The notes beneath the pieces were generated by a model. The model had not been told where the DNA came from and did no database searches. It was given only the letters and a program-made list of their open reading frames with translations. From NCBI RefSeq assembly GCF_000015165.1, contig NC_009485.1, positions 6,963,501 through 7,027,500 of the forward strand: 64,000 nt of DNA. Reading direction: 5' to 3'. Shown in pieces: positions 28,685 to 35,139 of this stretch (position 1 is its first letter; each line of letters begins with the position of its first letter). The position numbers were made by a program, and so were the translations under genes. Origin of the DNA: Bradyrhizobium sp. BTAi1. GTDB taxonomy: Bacteria; Pseudomonadota; Alphaproteobacteria; Rhizobiales; Xanthobacteraceae.

Positions 28685-29717
28685 CAACAGCCCCGCTCAA
28701 GCCAAGGCGGCGACCGCAGGCGGCCTGCCGGCCGCGCCGGACAGCAAGCAGCAGCGGCTGCGGCTGATGATCCGTGCCGCCGGCATGCTGCCGGTGCTGC
28801 TGATCCTGTGCATCGGCTTCCACATGCTGTCCGAAGGCCGCTTCTTCACCGGGCAGAATCTCGGCATCGTGCTGCAGCAGGCCGCGGTCAACACCGTGCT
28901 CGCGGCCGGCATGACCTTCGTGATCCTGACCGGTGGCATCGATCTGTCGGTCGGCTCGATCCTGGCCGCCGCGGCCATGGCCGGCCTGACGCTGTCCAAG
29001 ATGCCTGATCTCGGCACGCTGTGGCTGCCGGCCGCGGTGCTGACGGGGCTGGCCTTCGGCGTCGTCAACGGCGCGCTGATCGCGCTGCTCCGGCTGCCGC
29101 CCTTCATCGTGACGCTGGGCTCGCTGACGGCGGTGCGCGGTCTGGCCCGCCTGATGGGCAGCGACACCACCGTGTTCAATCCATCGATTCCTTATGCCTT
29201 CATCGGCAATGCGTCGTTGACGCTCATCCCCGGCGTGGTCTCGATCCCATGGCTGTCGGTGATCGCGCTGTTGGTGATCCTCGGCTCCTGGCTGATCCTC
29301 CGCCGCACCGTGCTCGGCGTGCATATCTATGCGGTGGGCGGCAACGAGAGCGCGGCGCGGCTCGCCGGCATCAAGGTCTGGGCGGTATTGATCTTCGTCT
29401 ATGGCATGTCCGGCCTGCTCGCCGGGCTCGGCGGCGGCATGCAGGCGGCCCGGCTCTATGCGGCAAACGGCCTGCAGCTCGGCCAATCCTATGAGCTCGA
29501 CGCGATCACCGCCGTCATCCTCGGCGGCACCTCCTTCGTCGGCGGCATCGGCTCGATCTGGGGCACCCTGGTCGGCGCGCTGATCATCGCGGTGCTGTCG
29601 AACGGGCTGATCTTGGTCGGCGTGTCCGACATCTGGCAATACGTCATCAAGGGGCTCGTGATCATCGGCGCCGTCGCGCTCGACCGCTATCGCCTGCAGG
29701 GCTCGGCCCGTACCTGA
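28677..29717 (+). CDS. Sugar ABC importer permease (RbsC/XylH type)
   Basis: 346 residues with eight to ten hydrophobic helices and the conserved motifs FVILTGGIDLSVGSILA and AVILGGTSFVGGIGS of the RbsC/XylH family. An N-terminal Ala/Gln-rich cytosolic tail of about 30 residues precedes the first helix. Begins inside the ATPase gene (8-base overlap), indicating translational coupling. Confidence 0.92.
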   Translation: MPDNSPAQAKAATAGGLPAAPDSKQQRLRLMIRAAGMLPVLLILCIGFHMLSEGRFFTGQNLGIVLQQAAVNTVLAAGMTFVILTGGIDLSVGSILAAAAMAGLTLSKMPDLGTLWLPAAVLTGLAFGVVNGALIALLRLPPFIVTLGSLTAVRGLARLMGSDTTVFNPSIPYAFIGNASLTLIPGVVSIPWLSVIALLVILGSWLILRRTVLGVHIYAVGGNESAARLAGIKVWAVLIFVYGMSGLLAGLGGGMQAARLYAANGLQLGQSYELDAITAVILGGTSFVGGIGSIWGTLVGALIIAVLSNGLILVGVSDIWQYVIKGLVIIGAVALDRYRLQGSART

Positions 29718-29819
29718 GAGTTATCCATCGGCGGCCGCCGCCGGCGCTCGCCTCACGCTTCTTCCACGGCTGCTGGTCCACCGTGCGCAGGGATTGAAGA
29801 AGGACCAGGGAGGAACACC

Positions 29820-30767
29820 ATGTTGAAGTCCATTTCGCTCGCCGGTGCCGCACTGGCGCTTGTCATGAGCTCCGCGCCGTCCTCGGCCAAGGAGCTGAAA
29901 TCGATCGGCGTGTCGCTCGGCTCGCTCGGCAACCCGTTCTTCGTCGCCCTGTCCAAGGGCGCGGAGTTCGAGGCCAAGAAGACCAATCCCAACGTCAAGA
30001 TCACCGCGGTCGGCTTCGAATATGACCTCGGCAAGCAGGTCACGCAGATCGACAATTTCATCGCCGCGGGCGTCGACATGATCCTGCTCAACCCCGGCGA
30101 TCCCAAGGCCATCGGCCCCGCGATCAAGAAGGCGCAGGCGGCCGGCATCCTCGTGGTCGCGGTCGACACCGCCGCCGAAGGCGCCGATGCCACCGTCACG
30201 ACCAACAACGTGCAGGCCGGCGAGATTTCCTGCCAGTACATCGTCGACAAGCTCGGCGGCAAAGGCGACGTGATCATCCAGAACGGACCGCAGGTGTCGG
30301 CCGTGATCGACCGCGTCAATGGCTGCAAGAGCGTGTTCGCCAAGGCGCCCGGCATCAAGGTGCTGTCGAGCGACCAGGACGGCAAGGGCTCGCGCGAAGG
30401 CGGCCTCACCGTCGCGCAGGGCTATCTGACGCGCTACCCGAAGATCGACGCGATCTTCGCCATCAACGATCCGCAGGCCATCGGCACCGACCTCGCCGCG
30501 CGCCAGCAGCAGCGCTCCGGAATCATCATCACCTCGGTCGACGGCGCTCCCGACATCGAGACCGCGTTGAAGGACCCGGCCTCGCCGCAGATCCGGGCCT
30601 CGGCCTCGCAGGACCCATTCTTCATGGCCCGCCGCGCCGTGCAGATCGGCGTCAGCATCCTCAACGGCCAGAAGCCCGCTTCGACCGTCGAGCTCCTGCC
30701 CTCCAAGCTGATCACGCGCGACAATGTCGCCGAGTACAAGGGCTGGACCTCGGAGCGGAAGGAGTAG
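29820..30767 (+). CDS. Periplasmic sugar-binding protein (RbsB-like)
   Basis: 315 residues with signal peptide (1-23, SSA|KELKS) and a Peripla_BP_4-type fold: IGVSLGSLGNPFFVALSKG, NFIAAGVDMILLNP, VAVDTAA, AIFAINDPQAIGTDLAARQ, TSVDGAPD. Strong ribosome site (GGGAGGAA) before ATG 29820. Last gene of the importer operon (102-base gap after the permease) and followed by an intrinsic terminator. Ligand probably a pentose, hexose or polyol; not determinable by eye. Confidence 0.9.
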   Translation: MLKSISLAGAALALVMSSAPSSAKELKSIGVSLGSLGNPFFVALSKGAEFEAKKTNPNVKITAVGFEYDLGKQVTQIDNFIAAGVDMILLNPGDPKAIGPAIKKAQAAGILVVAVDTAAEGADATVTTNNVQAGEISCQYIVDKLGGKGDVIIQNGPQVSAVIDRVNGCKSVFAKAPGIKVLSSDQDGKGSREGGLTVAQGYLTRYPKIDAIFAINDPQAIGTDLAARQQQRSGIIITSVDGAPDIETALKDPASPQIRASASQDPFFMARRAVQIGVSILNGQKPASTVELLPSKLITRDNVAEYKGWTSERKE

Positions 30768-30806
30768 CCAACGCAATTGCTCCGCGCAGCAGCTGATAGC
30801 ATCGCG

Positions 30807-30836
30807 AACGCCGCCCATCACGGGCGGCGTTTTTTT
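30807..30836 (+). terminator. Intrinsic terminator of the sugar ABC operon
   Basis: Perfect 10-bp stem (AACGCCGCCC / GGGCGGCGTT) with a 5-base loop, running into a seven-T tract. It lies 40 bases after the binding-protein stop codon. This is the clearest Rho-independent terminator in the window. Confidence 0.92.
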
Positions 30837-30887
30837 GCTCCACCATGTGAGCTGGTCGCGCCGCTCGCGGCAAGCGTGACCCAGGAG

Positions 30888-30905
30888 TTGTCGCATTTGC
30901 GACAA
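30888..30905. promoter_or_regulatory. 18-bp palindromic operator, copy 1 (upstream of Rieske gene)
   Basis: TTGTCGCATTTGCGACAA: 8-base perfect arms with a 2-base spacer. The same TGTCGCA-N4-TGCGACA pattern recurs at 33657-33674 and 34981-34998. Here it is 29 bases upstream of a sigma-54-like promoter. Likely an enhancer or operator for an AcoR-type regulator (inference). Confidence 0.65.
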
Positions 30906-30933
30906 GGCGCGCGACCCGTTTCGCTGTTTCCGC

Positions 30934-30949
30934 TGGTCCGGAACTTGCG
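30934..30949 (+). promoter_or_regulatory. Putative sigma-54 (-24/-12) promoter of the Rieske/J-domain genes
   Basis: TGGTCCGGAACTTGCG has the required GG-N10-GC spacing and matches TGGCACRNNNNTTGCW at 9 of 12 informative positions, including TTGC. The start codon follows 39 bases later, and the operator palindrome is just upstream. Not tested experimentally. Confidence 0.5.
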
Positions 30950-30987
30950 TGGCCCTGCCTGACGTCACCCATCAGCAGGCGATCAGA

Positions 30988-31326
30988 ATGGCTTTCACCG
31001 CAATCTGTCCGACAAGCGCCATCTCCGAGGGTGGCATGGGTTTGTATCAACTCGGCAAGAAGAGCGTGCTGCTGCTCTGGCCCGCGGGCGGCGAGCTCAC
31101 CGCTTGGCGGGGCCGCTGCCCGCATGCCGACGTGCCGCTGACCGAGGCGACCTTCGATGGCAAGACCATCACCTGCCCGCACCATCAATGGGGCTTCGAC
31201 GGCGCAAGCGGCAAATGCGTCACCCATCTCGTGCGCAATGCGCTGCATTCCTATCCGCTGCAGGTCACGGGCGATGAGATCCAGGTCGATGTCGGTCCGC
31301 TGAAGCCGGCCCGCACGTCGGCCTGA
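30988..31326 (+). CDS. Small Rieske [2Fe-2S] ferredoxin
   Basis: 112 residues from ATG 30988 (an upstream GTG at 30949 falls inside the promoter-like site). The single Rieske domain binds its cluster through CPHAD and CPHHQWGFD, 2 Cys and 2 His in the CxH...CxxH pattern. The size and lack of other domains fit oxygenase-component ferredoxins such as T4moC/NirD-like proteins. Followed by a J-domain gene on the same strand, but no oxygenase hydroxylase genes are adjacent, so its redox partner is elsewhere. A sigma-54-like promoter and palindrome precede it. Confidence 0.87.
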   Translation: MAFTAICPTSAISEGGMGLYQLGKKSVLLLWPAGGELTAWRGRCPHADVPLTEATFDGKTITCPHHQWGFDGASGKCVTHLVRNALHSYPLQVTGDEIQVDVGPLKPARTSA

Positions 31327-31413
31327 CCCGGTGTTCGAAAGCTACCGCCGAGGCCAGGTCCGGCCATGGGAGCGGGCCTACGGACCGGTGACCCCATCAA
31401 CGAGAGCGGCAGC

Positions 31414-31881
31414 ATGACGAGCGCTGCGGAGTGGGTGATCTGGAACGGGTCGATCGGAATCGTCGACAGCGTCCGGCTCGGCCCCGTCATCGATGGCGCG
31501 GCCGGACGGCGCGTATCGCTCGCGCCGCCCTATGACGTCGTCGGACCGTTCAGCCTCGACGAGTTGGAGACACAGGGCCGCATCGCGTTCGGCGCCTGTC
31601 TGGTGATGTCGCAGCAGCGCTGGCGCCAGGATCAGGATGAGCTGCGCATCGCGGCGCGGGCCGCGCGCAGCGCTTTGCTGGATCAGCTCACACGCAACCA
31701 AGATGATGTCGCCTTCCGCACCATCCTCGAGCTGCCATTGCAAGGCAGCCTGACGACATCCGACATCAAGACCGCATTCCGCCGGCTCGCCAAATCAGCG
31801 CATCCCGACGCCGGCGGCAGCAGCGAGTTGTATCGGCGCATCTCCGAGGCCCGCGCGGCGCTGCTGGCGCGATTGGATTGA
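31414..31881 (+). CDS. Protein with C-terminal J domain
   Basis: 155 residues from ATG 31414; ATG 31366 would add 16 residues. The N-terminal ~105 residues (WVIWNGSIGIVDSVRLGP, YDVVGPFSLDELE) are of unknown family. The C-terminus is a compact J domain (DIKTAFRRLAKSAHPDAGG) with the HPD tripeptide, placed at the end instead of the usual start. Directly follows the Rieske ferredoxin gene (87-base gap), so it may recruit DnaK/HscA for maturation of that or a partner Fe-S protein (inference). Confidence 0.78.
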   Translation: MTSAAEWVIWNGSIGIVDSVRLGPVIDGAAGRRVSLAPPYDVVGPFSLDELETQGRIAFGACLVMSQQRWRQDQDELRIAARAARSALLDQLTRNQDDVAFRTILELPLQGSLTTSDIKTAFRRLAKSAHPDAGGSSELYRRISEARAALLARLD

Positions 31882-31996
31882 AGGTTGCGCGCACTGACGC
31901 GACCGACAGTCACGGCATGTCGAGCGGGATCCCCGCGGCGGTGAAGCCGTTCGGAACGCTCCCATGCGACGGGATGACCGGACTTCAGAAGCAAGA

Positions 31997-32027
31997 AGCC
32001 GGCCGGGGCGCTCATGCCCGACCGGCT
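31997..32027. terminator. Hairpin between convergent J-domain and aldehyde dehydrogenase genes
   Basis: AGCCGGCCGGGG pairs with GCCCGACCGGCT around a 7-base loop with one internal and one loop-side mismatch. It is 13 bases beyond the dehydrogenase stop on the minus strand, where a pyrimidine-rich TTCTTGCTTCT follows. Probable bidirectional terminator. Confidence 0.5.
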
Positions 32028-32040
32028 CCTTCCCCAGCCG

Positions 32041-33558
32041 TCAGAAGAAGCCGAGCTTCTTCGGGCTGTAGCTGACCAGCATGTTCTTGGTCTGCTGATA
32101 GTGGTCGAGCATCACCTTGTGGGTTTCGCGTCCCACGCCCGACTGCTTGTAGCCGCCGAACGCCGCATGAGCGGGATAGGCGTGATAGCAGTTGGTCCAC
32201 ACGCGGCCGGCCTGAATGTTGCGGCCGAAGCGGTAGCAGGTATTGGCGTCGCGGCTCCACACGCCGGCACCGAGGCCGTAGAGCGTGTCGTTGGCGATCG
32301 CCAGCGCCTCGTCCTCGGTCTTGAAGGTGGTGACCGACACGACCGGGCCGAAGATCTCCTCCTGGAACACGCGCATCTTGTTGTGGCCCCTGAACACCGT
32401 CGGCTTGACGTAGTAGCCGCCGGCAAGATCACCGCCGAGCACGTTCCGCTCGCCGCCGATCAGGAGCTGCGCGCCTTCGTTCCTGCCGATCTCGATATAG
32501 GACAGGATCTTGGAGAGCTGCTCGGCAGACGCCTGCGCGCCGATCATGGTGGCCGGATCCAGCGGGCTGCCCTGCACGATGGCACCGACGCGCTGCAAGG
32601 CGCGCTCCATGAAGCGCTCATAGATCGATTCATGGATCAGCGCGCGGCTCGGACAGGTACAGACCTCACCCTGATTGAGCGCGAACATCACGAAGCCTTC
32701 GATCGCCTTGTCGAAGAAATCATCGTCCTCGGCGCAGACGTCCTTGAAGAAGATGTTGGGCGACTTGCCGCCGAGCTCGAGCGTCACCGGAATCAGGTTC
32801 TGCGAGGCATATTGCATGATCAGCCGCCCCGTCGAGGTCTCGCCGGTGAAGGCGATCTTGGCGATGCGGTTCGACGACGCCAGCGGCTTGCCGGCCTCCA
32901 GCCCGAAGCCGTTGACGACGTTGAGCACGCCCGCCGGCAGGAGATCGCCGATCAGATCCATCAGCACCAGGATCGAGGCCGGGGTCTGCTCGGCCGGCTT
33001 GAGCACGACGCAATTGCCCGCCGCGAGCGCCGGCGCAAGCTTCCACGCCGCCATCAGGATCGGGAAATTCCACGGGATGATCTGGCCGACCACGCCGAGC
33101 GGCTCGTGGAAGTGATAGGCGATGGTGTCGTGATCGATCTCCGCGATCGAGCCCTCCTGGGCGCGGATGACACCGGCGAAATAGCGGAAATGATCGATCG
33201 CGAGCGGAATGTCCGCCGCGGTGGTCTCGCGGATCGGTTTGCCATTGTCCCAGGTCTCGGCCAGCGCGAGCTTGGCGAGATTGGCCTCCATGCGGTCGGC
33301 GATCTTGTTCAGGATCTGCGCCCGCTCGGTGACGCTGGTGCGCGCCCAGCCATCCTTGGCCGCATGCGCGGCATCGAGCGCGGCCTCGATATCGGACGCA
33401 TCGGAGCGCGCGATCTGGCACACCGGCTGGCCGGTGATCGGCGAGATGTTGTCGAAATATTTGCCGGCGTTGGGGGCCTTCCAGGCGCCGCCGATGAAAT
33501 TGTCGTAACGCGCAGCGAAAGGCGGCTTGAGCGCCGCATGGACGTCAACCTTGGTCAT
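32041..33558 (-). CDS. NAD-dependent aldehyde dehydrogenase (ExaC/AcoD/AldB-like)
   Basis: 505 residues from ATG 33558, with GGGAGAG ribosome site. ALDH superfamily motifs: IIPWNFPILMAAWKLAPALAAGN, LELGGKSPNIFF (general-base Glu), and the catalytic Cys in NQGEVCTCPSR. The closely spaced second Cys and the C-terminal GGYKQSGVGRETHK are typical of the acetaldehyde dehydrogenase II (AcoD/ExaC) subgroup used for ethanol and acetoin metabolism. The adjacent upstream gene is an AcoR-related regulator, and a shared palindrome lies 99 bases upstream, so regulation by that family is likely. Confidence 0.92.
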   Translation of the reverse strand: MTKVDVHAALKPPFAARYDNFIGGAWKAPNAGKYFDNISPITGQPVCQIARSDASDIEAALDAAHAAKDGWARTSVTERAQILNKIADRMEANLAKLALAETWDNGKPIRETTAADIPLAIDHFRYFAGVIRAQEGSIAEIDHDTIAYHFHEPLGVVGQIIPWNFPILMAAWKLAPALAAGNCVVLKPAEQTPASILVLMDLIGDLLPAGVLNVVNGFGLEAGKPLASSNRIAKIAFTGETSTGRLIMQYASQNLIPVTLELGGKSPNIFFKDVCAEDDDFFDKAIEGFVMFALNQGEVCTCPSRALIHESIYERFMERALQRVGAIVQGSPLDPATMIGAQASAEQLSKILSYIEIGRNEGAQLLIGGERNVLGGDLAGGYYVKPTVFRGHNKMRVFQEEIFGPVVSVTTFKTEDEALAIANDTLYGLGAGVWSRDANTCYRFGRNIQAGRVWTNCYHAYPAHAAFGGYKQSGVGRETHKVMLDHYQQTKNMLVSYSPKKLGFF

Positions 33559-33656
33559 TTGTCTCTCCCATTCACGCCGATGCACACGGCGTTGAGGAGA
33601 GGCTCCTTCAAACGGTGTCGGGAGACCAGGGGGCGTCATCAACCGGTCGGCTGAAG

Positions 33657-33674
33657 TGTCGCAGTCCTGCGACA
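33657..33674. promoter_or_regulatory. 18-bp palindromic operator, copy 2 (upstream of aldehyde dehydrogenase)
   Basis: TGTCGCAGTCCTGCGACA: perfect 8-base arms, 2-base spacer, between the regulator stop (33706) and the dehydrogenase start (33558). No convincing -24/-12 element with GG-N10-GC was found downstream on the minus strand. Confidence 0.65.
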
Positions 33675-33705
33675 GGTCGGCGGCGAATTGCGGATCCTCG
33701 CGCGA

Positions 33706-34755
33706 TCACCGCTCGAGTCCGAGCCGCTTCATCTTCCGGTGCAGGGTCGCGCGCGACAGGTCCAATTCCTTCGCGGCCTTCGAGACGTTGCCGCCGGCGC
33801 GCGCCAGCGCCCGCTTCAACACGGCGCGTTCGGCCGCATCGATGTCGTCGCCTTCGGCACGCGCGCCCTTGATGAGATCGCCGGCGGGAACGGGACGCGA
33901 CAACGCCGATGCCGACAGGCCGAGCGCACGGCGCGCCGACCGCGTCGCACCGATCACCAGATCATTGCGGTCGACTGCGAGGAGCGAGTTGATCTCGCGC
34001 TCGCTGTCCGGCGTCAGCACGATGCGCGCATGAGGAAAGGCTTGACGAAAATTCTCCGCCTCGATCATGCGCGCGGCGTCCGCCACCGTGGTCGCAATCA
34101 GGCGGCCGAAGCCTTCGGTGAGATCGGCGCGACAGGACGAGACATCGAGCGCCGCCTTGAGCTGGCCATGCTCGTCGAAGATCGGCGCGGTCGTACAGAA
34201 CAGCCGCGTGTTGCGGGCGAGGTAATGCTGATCGCGATCGATGGTGAGCGGCCGTTTCTCGACCAGGCAGGTGCCGATCGCGTTGGTGCCCTCATGCCGC
34301 TCGCTCCATACCGCGCCGGTCCACAGCCCCCAGGATTCGAAGGTCGAGTCGTCGCCACGGGCGCCGCGGCGGTCGATCACGATGCCCTCGGCATCCGCCA
34401 GCAGCACCGAGCAGCCGACCCCACCGACCGCAAGGAACAGCCGTTCGAGGCTGGCCTGGGCAATCGCGAGCAGGCGTCCGAGCCGCTCGCGCGCGGCGGC
34501 GATTTCGGCCGCGGTCAAGCGGCAGGATGGCGCGTGGGTGGCCGGATCGAGCGCATGCAGCTGGCCGGAGCGGCGCCATGACGCCGCCAGCGCGGACACA
34601 GCCGCCGCCGGAGCGTTCTTGGGGTCGTCTTTGCTGTCGTGGTTGGGCTCGGCCTTGTCCTTTGGATCAGCTTTTGGATCAGCCTTCCTGGGATCACCTT
34701 TGACAACGGTATCCAGCACGCGGTCGGCATGCGCACTCTCGGGCGAGCGCCCCAT
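33706..34755 (-). CDS. AcoR-like GAF-Fis transcription regulator lacking the AAA+ domain
   Basis: 349 residues, strong GGAGGAGGG ribosome site before ATG 34755. Layout: a Lys/Asp/Pro repeat-like N-terminus (about 15-50, several DPK units), AcoR-type SWRRS entry helix, GAF sensor domain (about 85-215, GCSVLLADAEGIVIDRRG and HEGTNAIGTCLVEKRPL), a PAS-like VIGATRSARRALG segment, then directly a Fis-type helix-turn-helix (about 310-347, AGGNVSKAAKELDLSRATLHRKMK). The central AAA+ domain with Walker A and GAFTGA loop that contacts sigma-54 is entirely absent. Probably binds the flanking palindromes; activation mode unclear. Confidence 0.88.
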   Translation of the reverse strand: MGRSPESAHADRVLDTVVKGDPRKADPKADPKDKAEPNHDSKDDPKNAPAAAVSALAASWRRSGQLHALDPATHAPSCRLTAAEIAAARERLGRLLAIAQASLERLFLAVGGVGCSVLLADAEGIVIDRRGARGDDSTFESWGLWTGAVWSERHEGTNAIGTCLVEKRPLTIDRDQHYLARNTRLFCTTAPIFDEHGQLKAALDVSSCRADLTEGFGRLIATTVADAARMIEAENFRQAFPHARIVLTPDSEREINSLLAVDRNDLVIGATRSARRALGLSASALSRPVPAGDLIKGARAEGDDIDAAERAVLKRALARAGGNVSKAAKELDLSRATLHRKMKRLGLER

Positions 34756-34823
34756 GTCCCTCCTCCTGGCCTTCTCCCAAACGGTCGTTAGTTGCCATGC
34801 TAGAGCGAATACAGCACCCCAAT

Positions 34824-34837
34824 TTGATCGACGTCAA
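34824..34837. promoter_or_regulatory. FixK/FNR-type box upstream of the GAF-Fis regulator
   Basis: TTGATCGACGTCAA fits TTGA-N6-TCAA, with nine of ten half-site bases of the FNR/FixK2 consensus. Centre about 75 bases upstream of the regulator start. It could link this locus to oxygen or redox control. Single-site match, so chance is possible. Confidence 0.45.
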
Positions 34838-34980
34838 GGAACGCCGCGAAGCCGGCACCTGCGCGCAGCGTCGACGAATCGATTCGCTGCGCCGTGCGCG
34901 CCGGATTGTTCAGCTACATCTCGCCTAGCGTGCATTAATAGGAAGATAGCAATCTCTGCGTTTCCCGGAAGACTACTGGG

Positions 34981-34998
34981 TGTCGCAGGGCTGCGACA
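34981..34998. promoter_or_regulatory. 18-bp palindromic operator, copy 3 (regulator/chemoreceptor intergenic)
   Basis: TGTCGCAGGGCTGCGACA: perfect 8-base arms, 2-base spacer. Lies in the 384-base divergent region between the GAF-Fis gene (starts 34755, minus) and the dCache MCP gene (starts 35140, plus). It could serve autoregulation or bring the chemoreceptor into the same regulon. The rest of this gap has the FixK-like box but no other obvious gene. Confidence 0.65.
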
Positions 34999-35139
34999 CT
35001 CTCGCGGCCGAAACGGCCGCAGAGACCGCAACCAGGACGGGTTCCTTAAACCCCGTTAATTCGAATTCCGGATGGTTCCCGCACACGCGCATCACACCGC
35101 CGAGGCTTGGCAGTGCGATGGCCACCGAGAGAGAGAAAT

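Noticed and set aside
30949..30987. GTG 30949 as start of the Rieske gene
   Set aside because: It lies within the sigma-54-like element, and the conserved Rieske fold begins just after ATG 30988.
35108..35123. Sigma-54-like TGGCAGTGCGATGGCC before the dCache MCP
   Set aside because: GG-N10-GC spacing is met, but the element ends 17 bases before the start codon, overlapping the ribosome-site region, and it lacks TTGC.
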